This document shows positions 1 through 9,739 of a stretch of DNA of 64,000 bases, one piece after another (within the stretch, counting starts at the first letter, position 1; every line of letters begins with the position of its first letter). A program made the translations under genes and the position numbers. A model generated the notes under the pieces. The model did not search any database. It had not been told where the DNA came from and saw only the letters and a list, made by a program, of their open reading frames with translations. The stretch comes from Clostridiales bacterium (GTDB taxonomy: Bacteria > Bacillota > Clostridia > Lachnospirales > Lachnospiraceae), in NCBI GenBank assembly GCA_019423795.1, contig JAHZAT010000069.1, positions 1-64,000 on the forward strand, in the 5' to 3' direction.

Positions 1-209
1 TTCCATGGACATTGGATAATGAAGAAAATTGGGATTATACGCATCGAATGGCGGGAAAATGGTGGATTATCGGTGGAGTTTTGACGATTCTGCTTGGATT
101 TCAGAAGTTTGTTGATCCAATTGGAGCAGCAGTAGGGATTATTTTGATCGTTACATTGATTCCTGCGATTGCTTCTTATATTTATTATAAGAGGCATAGA
201 GTTATGTAA
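1..209 (+). CDS. SdpI/YhfL-family membrane protein, C-terminal fragment
   Basis: The reading frame is open at the left edge (first full codon at 3), so only the last 69 residues are visible. They read PWTLDNEENW, then THRMAGKWW and two hydrophobic stretches. The PWT-L-N-E-x-W-x-x-THR-x-AGK pattern is typical of the last part of SdpI-type proteins, the immunity and signalling family related to resistance to the SdpC toxin in Bacillus. A basic cytoplasmic tail (YYKRHRVM) ends the protein. A TTG at 12 is not a real start because the conserved motif continues upstream of it. The family call is good; the physiological role here is unknown. Confidence 0.75.
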   Translation, partial: PWTLDNEENWDYTHRMAGKWWIIGGVLTILLGFQKFVDPIGAAVGIILIVTLIPAIASYIYYKRHRVM

Positions 210-237
210 AAAAGCATTGTGGTAGATAAAAAAGAAA

Positions 238-272
238 TTAGATGTCATAATACAATATGGCATCTTTTTATT
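238..272 (+). terminator. Terminator after SdpI-like gene
   Basis: AGATGTCAT (240-248) pairs with ATGGCATCT (257-265) with one G-U pair, followed by a T-rich tail. It ends the transcript of the SdpI-like gene. Confidence 0.7.
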
Positions 273-358
273 TTATACAAAAAGAAGTTTCAAATGAAAA
301 TAAATATAATTATGAACCAAAAACTATTGACATATAATCAAAAAACTGTTACCGTATA

Positions 359-395
359 ACTACAAACAAAACAATAATTAGTTACGAACGAAACA
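359..395 (+). promoter_or_regulatory. Candidate DeoR operator: two direct repeats before the glycyl radical enzyme
   Basis: Two related 15-base elements, ACTACAAACAAAACA at 359-373 and GTTACGAACGAAACA at 381-395, lie 22 bases apart (about two helical turns) just upstream of the ribosome site. They differ at four positions, all transitions. A similar AACGAAATA stands before the aldolase gene near 4045-4053. DeoR-family repressors of Gram-positive bacteria often use ACGAAA-type direct repeats, and a DeoR gene lies at 4856. A TTGACA at 327-332 may be the -35 box, but no -10 is well spaced from it, so the promoter itself is unclear. Confidence 0.4.
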
Positions 396-412
396 TTCTG
401 AAAGGAGATACC

Positions 413-2827
413 ATGAACAATACAGAACATTTCGGTAAATTAACAGAACGTATGCAGGCATTTCGTGAGGAAGTGCTCGATGCAAAACCATATATTGATG
501 CCCAGAGAGCAGTATTAGCAACAGAAGCTTACAAAGAAAATCAGAACCAGCCAAGAGTGATGGTAAGAGCTCTAATGCTTCAGAAGATCTTAGAAGGAAT
601 GAGCATTTACATTGATGATAAATCCCTGATCGCAGGAAACCAGGCAACAAAGAATAAGAATGCGCCAATTTTCCCAGAATATACAATGGAATTCGTTATG
701 AATGAATTAGATCTCTTTGAGAAACGTGACGGAGATGTCTTCTATATTACAGAAGAGACAAAAGACCAATTAAGAGAGATTGCACCATTTTGGGAGAATA
801 ATAACCTTCGTGCCAGAGGTGAAGCTCTACTTCCAGAAGAGGTAGATGTATTCATGGAGACCGGTGTCTTTGGAATGGAAGGAAAATTAAATGCCGGAGA
901 TGCTCATCTGGCAGTAAATTATCAGAGAATCTTATCCGACGGATTAAAGGGATATGAAAAAAGAGTAAAAGAATTAAGAGCAGCATTAGATTTCACAGAT
1001 CCAGAAAGCATTGATAAGAACGTATTTTATAAAGCAGTTTTAGTAGTGATCGATGCTGTACGCAATTTTACACAACGTTACAGCAAACTTGCTAAAGAAT
1101 TAGCAGATAAAGAAACAGATGCAAAACGTAAAGAAGAACTGTTACAGATGAGCGAGATCTGTGCGAAAGTTCCATATGAACCAGCAACATCTTTTAGGGA
1201 AGCCGTTCAGTCTGTTTGGTTTATCCAGCTGATCCTTCAGATTGAATCTAATGGACATTCTTTAAGTTATGGACGTTTTGACCAGTATATGTATCCATAT
1301 TATATCAAAGATATCAACGAAGGAAAGATCACAAAAGACGAAGCGTTAGAATTATTAACATGCTTATGGATCAAAACATTAACAATTAATAAAGTTCGTT
1401 CACAGTCTCATACATTAAGTTCTGCCGGATCACCAATGTACCAGAATGTAACAATTGGTGGACAGACAACTGATAAGAAAGACGCAGTCAACGAATTAAG
1501 CTTTGTTGTATTACAGTCCGTTGCACAGACAAGACTGACACAACCAAACTTAACAGTTCGTTACCATGCTAATATCGACAAACATTTCTTTGATGAATGC
1601 ATCGAAGTTATGAAGCTCGGATTTGGTATGCCAGCATTAAATAACGATGAGATCATTATCCCATCTTTTATCAACTGGGGTGTCAAAGAAGAAGATGCAT
1701 ATAACTATAGTGCCATCGGATGTGTAGAGACAGCAGTTCCAGGTAAATGGGGATATCGTTGTACAGGTATGTCATACATTAACTTCCCAAGAGTTCTGCT
1801 TTGTGCAATGAATGACGGAGTTGATTTAACAAGCGGTAAGAGATTTACAAAGGGATATGGTAAATTTACAGAGATGGAAACATATGAAGATCTCTTAGCA
1901 GCATGGGATAAGACAGCTAGAGAAATGACACGTTACAGTGTGATCGTGGAAAATGCAATTGATAAAGCATCAGAGAGAGATGTACCAGACATTTTATGTT
2001 CCGCATTAACAGATGACTGTATCGGAAGAGGAAAAACGATCAAAGAAGGTGGGGCAGTCTATGACTTTATCTCCGGACTTCAGGTGGGTATTGCGAATAT
2101 GGCAGACTCTCTTGCAGCGATCAAGAAACTTGTATACGAAGAGAAGAAGATTACAAAAGAACAGCTTTGGAATGCAATTTTAGATGATTTCCAGTCTCCT
2201 GAAAACAAGAAGATTCAGGAAATGCTCATTAATGAAGCACCAAAATATGGAAATGATGATGACTATGTCGATCAGTTGGTCGTAGAAGCATACGATTCTT
2301 ACTTAGATGAGATCAAGAAATATCCAAACACACGTTACCACAGAGGACCAATCGGAGGTATTCGTTATGGTGGAACATCCTCTATCAGTGCGAATGTTGG
2401 ACAGGGAATGGGAACCGTTGCAACTCCTGATGGAAGAAATGCATTTGAACCATTAGCCGAAGGAAGCAGTCCGGCACATAATGCTGATAAGAATGGTCCA
2501 ACAGCCGTATTTAAGACCGTTGCAAAACTTCCAACAGAGAAGATCACAGGTGGAGTCTTATTAAATCAGAAGATGACACCACAGATGTTATCAACAGAAG
2601 AAAACAAACAGAAATTAGAGATGTTGATCCGTACATTCTTCAACCGTTTACATGGATATCATGTACAGTATAATATTGTATCCAGAGAAACTTTGATTGA
2701 TGCACAGAAACATCCAGAGAAACATAAAGATCTGATTGTTCGTGTAGCAGGATACAGTGCATTCTTTAATGTATTATCTAAGAAGACACAGGATGATATC
2801 ATCGGAAGAACAGAGCAGACATTATAA
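413..2827 (+). CDS. Glycyl radical enzyme of the PflD/YbiW type (not classical pyruvate formate-lyase)
   Basis: The 804-residue protein has the full glycyl radical enzyme plan: an N-terminal PFL-like domain, the active-site loop SAIGCVET with Cys437 and Glu439, and the C-terminal radical loop RVAGYSAFF with Gly780. The single Cys followed by x-Glu replaces the Cys-Cys pair of true pyruvate formate-lyase; it is shared with the dehydratase-like branches (glycerol, propanediol and hydroxyproline dehydratases). The stretch after it (AVPGKWGYRCTGMSYINF) recalls E. coli YbiW/PflD, whose substrate is unsettled. The dedicated activase at 2988-3890, the FSA-type aldolase and the DeoR regulator nearby match the E. 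coli ybiW-ybiY-fsaA grouping and point to a sugar, polyol or C3 substrate. The start has a good AAAGGAG site. The fold is certain; the substrate is not. Confidence 0.9.
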   Translation: MNNTEHFGKLTERMQAFREEVLDAKPYIDAQRAVLATEAYKENQNQPRVMVRALMLQKILEGMSIYIDDKSLIAGNQATKNKNAPIFPEYTMEFVMNELDLFEKRDGDVFYITEETKDQLREIAPFWENNNLRARGEALLPEEVDVFMETGVFGMEGKLNAGDAHLAVNYQRILSDGLKGYEKRVKELRAALDFTDPESIDKNVFYKAVLVVIDAVRNFTQRYSKLAKELADKETDAKRKEELLQMSEICAKVPYEPATSFREAVQSVWFIQLILQIESNGHSLSYGRFDQYMYPYYIKDINEGKITKDEALELLTCLWIKTLTINKVRSQSHTLSSAGSPMYQNVTIGGQTTDKKDAVNELSFVVLQSVAQTRLTQPNLTVRYHANIDKHFFDECIEVMKLGFGMPALNNDEIIIPSFINWGVKEEDAYNYSAIGCVETAVPGKWGYRCTGMSYINFPRVLLCAMNDGVDLTSGKRFTKGYGKFTEMETYEDLLAAWDKTAREMTRYSVIVENAIDKASERDVPDILCSALTDDCIGRGKTIKEGGAVYDFISGLQVGIANMADSLAAIKKLVYEEKKITKEQLWNAILDDFQSPENKKIQEMLINEAPKYGNDDDYVDQLVVEAYDSYLDEIKKYPNTRYHRGPIGGIRYGGTSSISANVGQGMGTVATPDGRNAFEPLAEGSSPAHNADKNGPTAVFKTVAKLPTEKITGGVLLNQKMTPQMLSTEENKQKLEMLIRTFFNRLHGYHVQYNIVSRETLIDAQKHPEKHKDLIVRVAGYSAFFNVLSKKTQDDIIGRTEQTL

Positions 2828-2847
2828 TTTATAAAAATAGAGGAATG

Positions 2848-2881
2848 GCAGTTGGCTTGAGTAGGGTTAACTGCTGTTTTT
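2848..2881 (+). terminator. Terminator of the glycyl radical enzyme gene
   Basis: GCAGTT (2848-2853) pairs with AACTGC (2869-2874), followed by TGTTTTT. Confidence 0.6.
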
Positions 2882-2923
2882 CGTGATAGACTAGAAGAAA
2901 TAATATTCATGAAAGAAACAATT

Positions 2924-2965
2924 AAAAAAGCCTTGGCAAGAAGCTGTTCTGCCAAGGCCTTTTTG
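2924..2965. terminator. Bidirectional terminator between convergent GRE and activase genes
   Basis: GCCTTGGCA (2930-2938) and TGCCAAGGC (2950-2958) form a perfect 9-bp stem flanked by an A-run on the left and a T-run on the right, so it can stop transcription from both sides. Confidence 0.85.
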
Positions 2966-2987
2966 TGTATACAGGATTTTTAAAAGA

Positions 2988-3890
2988 TTAAAAGAAGCAG
3001 TCTATGCCCGCATCTAAAAATATCTGCTGATAATCGGTAAGATCCTCAGGATGCAATGCTTTCACATTCTCATAAGCATAAGTCTTACCGAGTAAATGAT
3101 ACTTGTTTTCACCGAACTGATGAAATGGAAGTAGCTGAACTTTCTTTGCACTCACTTTATTTAGTAAAGCAGCGATCCCTTTTGCGTCATCCAAAGAATC
3201 ATTGAAATCAGGAATCACAGGGATTCGAGGAAGAACTTCAATTCCTTGAGAGATCGCCCATGCTAAATTTTCAATGATCTGTTCGTTATGGACATGGGTT
3301 CCTTCATAATGTTTATTACTGTCATAGTGTTTCACGTCAAATAAAAGCAAGTCAAACATCGGAGACAATTCTCTAAAAATCTCTTCCTTGATATATCCAG
3401 TTGTCTCAATCGCAGTATGAATCTTATGTTCTTTTAATTTTGCAAGCAATGCTTTTACAAAATCTGGCTGAACCATTCCTTCGCCACCAGAGATTGTCAC
3501 ACCACCGCCAGATTCTTCATAGAAATCAATATCTTGAAGACAGACTTTGATAACTTCCTCTACATCTTTTGTTTCTCCTTCATAACTTAAGGCCTTTGCA
3601 GGACAGTTTTTTACACATTGAAGGCATCCAATGCATTTTGATGGGTCAACGTTTACATAGCCGTCATCTCCCATAGAAATTGCATGATTTGGACAGACAT
3701 GAGTGCAAGTACCACAATGAGCACATTTTTCTCTGTCATATAAAATCTGAACTTGACTTAACTGTGATTCTGGATTTGCACACCATTTACAACGCAGTGG
3801 ACAGCCTTTCAGGAAAACAGTTGTACGGATTCCTGGACCATCGTGAATGCTGAATTTTTGTATATTAAAAACAATACCATTTGTTTGCAT
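2988..3890 (-). CDS. Glycyl radical enzyme activating enzyme (radical SAM)
   Basis: This radical SAM activase abstracts hydrogen from the partner glycine to make the glycyl radical. Residues 30-37 contain the CPLRCKWC cluster (Cys30, Cys34, Cys37) that holds the SAM-binding 4Fe-4S centre. It is followed by two ferredoxin-type sets (CAHCGTCTHVCP and CIGCLQCVKNCP), an insert typical of activases for the dehydratase-like glycyl radical enzymes and absent from PflA. The SGGEGMVQPDF stretch is the glycine-rich SAM site. I take the ATG at 3890 as the start because AAAGGAG lies just upstream; an in-frame ATG at 3962 would add 24 residues of no family likeness. The length, 300 residues, is normal. 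The gene is convergent with its partner at 413. Confidence 0.93.
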   Translation of the reverse strand: MQTNGIVFNIQKFSIHDGPGIRTTVFLKGCPLRCKWCANPESQLSQVQILYDREKCAHCGTCTHVCPNHAISMGDDGYVNVDPSKCIGCLQCVKNCPAKALSYEGETKDVEEVIKVCLQDIDFYEESGGGVTISGGEGMVQPDFVKALLAKLKEHKIHTAIETTGYIKEEIFRELSPMFDLLLFDVKHYDSNKHYEGTHVHNEQIIENLAWAISQGIEVLPRIPVIPDFNDSLDDAKGIAALLNKVSAKKVQLLPFHQFGENKYHLLGKTYAYENVKALHPEDLTDYQQIFLDAGIDCFF

Positions 3891-3925
3891 GATAATTAAA
3901 TTTCTCCTTTCATTTTCTATGATAT

Positions 3926-3954
3926 ATTCTAGCATAGAAGTTGCGAACTGTAAA
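3926..3954 (-). promoter_or_regulatory. Promoter of the activase gene
   Basis: On the minus strand TTTACA (3949-3954), a 17-base spacer and TAGAAT (3926-3931) with an extended TGC form a good sigma-A promoter. Confidence 0.6.
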
Positions 3955-4003
3955 TACAACACTTACAAATGAAAGGAATATAATGAATAAATGAAAATAA
4001 ATA

Positions 4004-4031
4004 TTGACATATTCGAAAAATATGGTAAGAT
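4004..4031 (+). promoter_or_regulatory. Promoter of the aldolase gene
   Basis: TTGACA (4004-4009), 16 bases, TAAGAT (4026-4031). An ACGAAA element just downstream (about 4045-4053) could be a DeoR site. Confidence 0.6.
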
Positions 4032-4082
4032 AGAAGTATCAAAAAACGAAATATATAATAAGACTTAGGAGGAGTTTTTATC

Positions 4083-4763
4083 ATGGAATTTATTTTAGAT
4101 ACAGTGAATCTTGAAGAAATCAAAGATGGTGTAGACCATATGCCAATTGCTGGAGTAACAAGCAATCCATCAATCGTTAAAAAGACATCACCAGAAGATT
4201 TCTTTGGACATATGAGAAAAGTTCGTGAGATCATTGGAAAAGAAAGAAGCCTTCATGTACAGGTTATTTCATTAGATGCTGAGACGATCGTTAAGGAAGC
4301 TCATAGAATCTTAGAAGAGATCGATGATCAGGTATATATCAAAGTTCCTGTTTCATATGAAGGATTAAAAGCAATCAAGATCTTAAAATCAGAAGAAGTT
4401 AATGTAACAGCAACAGCAGTTTATGATCTGATGCAGGCATACTTTGCCTTAGCAGCAGGAGCTGATTATATTGCACCATATGTAAATCGTATCGGAAATC
4501 TTGGAGCAGATCCTATGGAATTGATCAGCAACCTGCAGGACCGCATTGAAGATGATGGATATGACTGCAAGATCGTAGCAGCATCATTCAAAGGCGTTGA
4601 ACAAGTGAAGAATGCATTTAACTATGGAGCAGAAGCAATCACAGCACCATATGCAGTATTAAAACAGGTATTTGCAAATCCTAATATTGACAAAGCAGTT
4701 ACAGACTTCAACAATGACTGGTACGCAGTTTATGGAGAAGGAAAAGGAATCTGCGACCTATAA
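4083..4763 (+). CDS. fsa: Fructose-6-phosphate aldolase / transaldolase-like protein (FSA/TalC subfamily)
   Basis: This is a small class I aldolase of the FSA type. It forms a Schiff base through Lys87 (VYIKVPV) and keeps Asp6, Gln60 and Tyr133 (APYVNRIG), the residues that line the active site of E. coli FSA. At 226 residues it is the short FSA/TalC form rather than the long transaldolase. FSA enzymes condense dihydroxyacetone or related donors with glyceraldehyde 3-phosphate, so it could link a product of the neighbouring glycyl radical enzyme to central metabolism. It has its own promoter, a strong AGGAGG site, and is divergent from the activase gene. Family certain; whether it is an aldolase or a true transaldolase cannot be decided here. 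Confidence 0.88.
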   Translation: MEFILDTVNLEEIKDGVDHMPIAGVTSNPSIVKKTSPEDFFGHMRKVREIIGKERSLHVQVISLDAETIVKEAHRILEEIDDQVYIKVPVSYEGLKAIKILKSEEVNVTATAVYDLMQAYFALAAGADYIAPYVNRIGNLGADPMELISNLQDRIEDDGYDCKIVAASFKGVEQVKNAFNYGAEAITAPYAVLKQVFANPNIDKAVTDFNNDWYAVYGEGKGICDL

Positions 4764-4793
4764 TATAAATAAAGAAGATTTTATGATATACTG

Positions 4794-4828
4794 ATTAGGA
4801 AAGAGCCGCAAGACGGCTCTTTCCTAAT
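4794..4828 (+). terminator. Long perfect hairpin between aldolase and DeoR genes
   Basis: A 15-bp perfect stem (4794-4808 with 4814-4828, loop CAAGA) follows the aldolase gene. It has no good T-run on the plus strand, so it may be a weak terminator, a stability or processing stem, or an attenuator that lowers DeoR expression. Confidence 0.55.
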
Positions 4829-4855
4829 ATATAGGGCAAGAAAGGAAAAAGTTTT

Positions 4856-5614
4856 ATGACAGATAGACAGACGAAAATTCTTGAAATTGTAAATCAAAAA
4901 AAGAAAGTAGAAGTTGCAACATTATCAAAGATGCTTGAAGTATCTCAGGTAACGATTCGAAAAGATTTAGATGCATTGGAAGAGCTTAATTTTTTAACAA
5001 GAGAACATGGTTATGCAACAATGAAGAATATGTCAGATATTAGTAATCGTATGGCTTTTTGTTATGAAACAAAGCAGCGGATCGCAGCCAAAGCAAGCGA
5101 GATCGTATCAGATGGAGAAACGATCATGGTAGAATCAGGTTCAAGCTGTGCACTGCTTGTAAAACAACTTTCTGAAACGAAAAAAGATATTACGGTGATC
5201 ACAAATTCATCATACATCGCACGATTTATCAGAGAATCTGAGGGTGGAGTTACAAAGGTTATTGTTCTTGGAGGAGAATACCAGAAAGAAGCAGAAGTTA
5301 TGGTTGGACCATTAGTAAAAACCTGTGCAGAAGCTTTTTATGTAGATAAACTGTTTATGGGAACAGATGGATATATTCCTGGAATAGGATTTACTAGTGG
5401 GGATATGTTAAGAGTAGAAGCTGCCAAGAGTATGATGGGCTCTGCAAGGAATTCGATTATTCTGACAGATTCTAGTAAGTTTTCAGAACATGGAGTTGTC
5501 ATGCAGTCAAAATTTAAGGATATTGATATGGTATTTACCGATGACCAGATTCCATCAGAAGCAAAAGAAGTGTTGGAGCAAAATGGTATTACGGTAGAGA
5601 TTGTACCAAGATAG
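4856..5614 (+). CDS. DeoR-family sugar-phosphate-responsive repressor
   Basis: The 252-residue protein starts with a winged helix-turn-helix (VEVATLSKMLEVSQVTIRKDLDALE), followed by a DeoRC sensor domain of the isomerase-like fold (IMVESGSSC, VITNSS, VVLGGEY-like and FMGTDGY motifs). DeoR regulators usually bind a phosphorylated sugar or polyol intermediate and repress nearby catabolic genes. It lies just behind the aldolase and near the glycyl radical enzyme pair, so these are its likely targets. RBS AGAAAGGAAAAAG precedes the ATG. The identity of the inducer is unknown. Confidence 0.88.
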   Translation: MTDRQTKILEIVNQKKKVEVATLSKMLEVSQVTIRKDLDALEELNFLTREHGYATMKNMSDISNRMAFCYETKQRIAAKASEIVSDGETIMVESGSSCALLVKQLSETKKDITVITNSSYIARFIRESEGGVTKVIVLGGEYQKEAEVMVGPLVKTCAEAFYVDKLFMGTDGYIPGIGFTSGDMLRVEAAKSMMGSARNSIILTDSSKFSEHGVVMQSKFKDIDMVFTDDQIPSEAKEVLEQNGITVEIVPR

Positions 5615-5649
5615 ATATATTAATAAGAAAAAAGAGATAAAATCATACA

Positions 5650-5695
5650 AAAACCCGGAACATAGATTAAGGATCAGATGTTTCGGGTTTTCTTT
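5650..5695 (+). terminator. Terminator after the DeoR gene
   Basis: The arms 5650-5662 and 5680-5692 (AAAACCCGGAACA with TGTTTCGGGTTTT, one G-U) form the stem and are followed by TCTTTT. Confidence 0.8.
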
Positions 5696-5710
5696 TATAA
5701 TTAAAGAATA

Positions 5711-6013
5711 TCAGGGTATATGTAAATCCAATTTTTCTAAAATATAAGAGGTATAAGGATCAACTTCATTTATCTGAGAAAAAACAGATTGTATTTGTTT
5801 GGTTTCTTTGGTATGCAGTGATTTTGAACAAGCAACGATAAAAAATAAGAATAAAATAGAAAATCCAATTCTTAATTTTAAAAAGGACCAGTAAGTAGGA
5901 GTTTGATCTTTCTGATTATTTAAATATCTGTGAAAATCATGGTTAGAATTTAATCTTTGGTAAGTATTATTAAGCCGTGTTTGTTCTATATTAAAGTTCA
6001 TATTTTTATGCAT
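5711..6013 (-). CDS. Small single-pass membrane protein, unknown
   Basis: I do not recognise this 100-residue protein. A polar N-terminal half rich in Asn and Gln is followed by one hydrophobic segment at about residues 48-62 (IGFSILFLFFIVAC) and a short polar tail. The start is well supported by AAAAGGAGGT seven bases upstream of the ATG. It is divergent from the heat-shock operon. The Cys at the end of the membrane segment is not in a clean lipobox and lies too far from the N-terminus for a lipoprotein signal. Confidence 0.6.
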   Translation of the reverse strand: MHKNMNFNIEQTRLNNTYQRLNSNHDFHRYLNNQKDQTPTYWSFLKLRIGFSILFLFFIVACSKSLHTKETKQIQSVFSQINEVDPYTSYILEKLDLHIP

Positions 6014-6091
6014 GAAAAGTACCTCCTTTTGTACATTCTATTCAAAGAAGAAAAAAATTGAACAAATTTTCAAAAAAAGTAAAAGAAAAGG

Positions 6092-6120
6092 TTGACATTA
6101 AAATGCGAAAGTGCTACTTT
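6092..6120 (+). promoter_or_regulatory. Promoter of the hrcA operon
   Basis: TTGACA (6092-6097), 17 bases, TACTTT (6115-6120). It lies directly upstream of the CIRCE element, the usual arrangement for HrcA control. Confidence 0.6.
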
Positions 6121-6131
6121 AAATATAGATG

Positions 6132-6158
6132 TTAGCACTCGACATAAATGAGTGCTAA
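6132..6158 (+). promoter_or_regulatory. CIRCE operator
   Basis: A perfect TTAGCACTC, nine bases, GAGTGCTAA inverted repeat lies between promoter and hrcA. This is the HrcA binding site. HrcA activity depends on GroEL, so the operon is derepressed by heat and misfolded protein. Confidence 0.97.
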
Positions 6159-6175
6159 TAACAGGAGGCGAAGAT

Positions 6176-7210
6176 ATGGAGTTAAATGATCGTAAGAAGT
6201 TAATATTGAAAGCGATTATCGCCAATTACCTTGAAACCGGTGAGCCGGTAGGATCAAGAACCATTGCAAAACATCCGGATTTAAATCTAAGCTCTGCGAC
6301 GATTCGTAATGAGATGGCAGATCTGGAAGATATGGGATTTATCTTACAGCCTCACACATCCGCAGGAAGAATTCCTTCCGATGCAGGATATCGTTTTTAT
6401 GTAGACCAGCTGATGAGTGAGCGTGACAATGAGCACGAAGAGAAACAGGCATTGATTCAGAGAGTTGATAAGATGGAAGTCTTATTAAAGCAGGTTGCCA
6501 ATGTATTAGCAAGTAGCACGAATTATGCAACGATGGTTTCTTCTCCACATTATCAGAATGTGACATTAAAGTTTGTACAGCTGTCTCAGGTAGACCATGA
6601 ACATCTGCTTGCAGTAATCGTCACACAAGGCAATATCGTAAAGAACAAGATGGTCCAAGTCGAAGAACCGCTTTCTAATGAAGATGTTCTGAAGTTGAAT
6701 GTGTTACTTAATACATTTTTACAAGGATTATCCTTACAAGATATCAATCTCGCACTGATTCAGACGATGAGAGATCAGGCAGGAATTAGACAGGATGTGT
6801 TAGAACGGATTCTTGAAGAGATCGCCAAAGCGATCCATGATGCAGATCATATGGAAATCTACACAGGAGGAGCAACCAATATCTTAAAATATCCGGAACT
6901 TGGAAATCCGGATACAGCAACAGAGCTTCTTGATACGTTAGTAGAGAAGAAAGCCTTGACACAGTTGGTTGATTCAACACTGGAATCAGATTCCGATAAT
7001 CACACAGGAATTCAGGTTTATATTGGAGAAGAATCTCCAGTTAAGAATATGAAGGATTGCAGTATCGTAACTGCAACCTATGAACTTGCAGAAGGTGGTA
7101 CAGGTACTGTTGGTATCATCGGACCAAAGAGAATGGATTACAAAAAAGTCGTTAAGACTTTAAAGAACCTCACTGAGGAATTAGATGATATTTTTAAAGA
7201 CAAATCTTAA
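6176..7210 (+). CDS. hrcA: Heat-inducible transcription repressor HrcA
   Basis: HrcA represses its own operon and groES-groEL by binding CIRCE. The protein begins MELNDRKKLILKAIIANYLETGEPVGSRTIAK and carries a winged helix (residues about 1-75, including SSATIRNEMADLE) and the C-terminal GAF-like domain ending in RMDYKKVVKTLKNL. I choose the ATG at 6176, eight bases after AGGAGG (6163-6168); an upstream TTG at 6152 lies inside the CIRCE repeat and is not credible. At 344 residues the length is usual. It is first in hrcA-grpE-dnaK-dnaJ. Confidence 0.97.
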   Translation: MELNDRKKLILKAIIANYLETGEPVGSRTIAKHPDLNLSSATIRNEMADLEDMGFILQPHTSAGRIPSDAGYRFYVDQLMSERDNEHEEKQALIQRVDKMEVLLKQVANVLASSTNYATMVSSPHYQNVTLKFVQLSQVDHEHLLAVIVTQGNIVKNKMVQVEEPLSNEDVLKLNVLLNTFLQGLSLQDINLALIQTMRDQAGIRQDVLERILEEIAKAIHDADHMEIYTGGATNILKYPELGNPDTATELLDTLVEKKALTQLVDSTLESDSDNHTGIQVYIGEESPVKNMKDCSIVTATYELAEGGTGTVGIIGPKRMDYKKVVKTLKNLTEELDDIFKDKS

Positions 7211-7226
7211 GAAAGGAAGTGATGTG

Positions 7227-7805
7227 ATGAGTAAGAAAAACGAAAACATCAACGAAGAAGTAAAGAACGCAGAAGAGACTGCTGAAGATATAAAAGATAC
7301 AGAGACAAAGGAGGAAACTTCCAAAGAAACAGAGGAAACAAAGGAAGCAACCGCTGATGACGAGATCGCAGAATTAGAAGCGTCCGTAGCAGACTGGAAA
7401 GACAAATACCAGAGACTGATGGCAGAATTTGAGAACGCAAGAAAGCGTACAGCGAAAGAAGCCACACAGCGTTATGATATGGGAGCGATGGGAGTTTTAG
7501 AAAAACTTCTGCCAGTCATTGATAACTTCGAGAGAGGCTTAGAAACCGTATCTGAAGATGAGAAAGATTCCGCATTCGTTAAAGGAATCGAACAGATCTA
7601 CAAACAGTTTACAGCTGTGATGGAGGATCTGGGAGTAACACCAATGGATGCACAAGGAAAAGAATTTGATGCAAATCTTCACAACGCAGTGATGCATGTC
7701 GAAGATGATGATCTCGGTGAGAACATTGTTGCAGAAGAATTACAGAAAGGTTACATGTACAAAGAAAATGTATTACGCCACAGTATGGTAAAAGTAGCTA
7801 ACTAA
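7227..7805 (+). CDS. grpE: Nucleotide exchange factor GrpE
   Basis: GrpE releases ADP from DnaK. The protein has a very acidic, low-complexity N-terminus (Lys/Glu/Thr repeats to about residue 55), a coiled-coil helix (DWKDKYQRLMAEFENARKR) and the C-terminal beta domain (LHNAVMHVED, GYMYKENVLRHSMVKVAN). The ATG at 7227 follows AAAGGAAG at proper spacing; a TTT-rich upstream extension to 7185 overlaps hrcA and has no ribosome site. The length, 192 residues, is normal. It sits 16 bases after hrcA and is co-transcribed. Confidence 0.96.
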   Translation: MSKKNENINEEVKNAEETAEDIKDTETKEETSKETEETKEATADDEIAELEASVADWKDKYQRLMAEFENARKRTAKEATQRYDMGAMGVLEKLLPVIDNFERGLETVSEDEKDSAFVKGIEQIYKQFTAVMEDLGVTPMDAQGKEFDANLHNAVMHVEDDDLGENIVAEELQKGYMYKENVLRHSMVKVAN

Positions 7806-7852
7806 TATTTATATTATATATAGAAATAAGAAGAAATCTTAGGAGGACATAG

Positions 7853-9715
<1,863 letters not shown>

Positions 9716-9739
9716 TTTTAAAGAGAAGGTAGACTAAAA

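Noticed and set aside
327..360. TTGACA (327-332) with TATAAC (355-360) as promoter of the glycyl radical enzyme
   Set aside because: The spacer is 22 bases, too long for a sigma-A promoter, so I list only the direct repeats.
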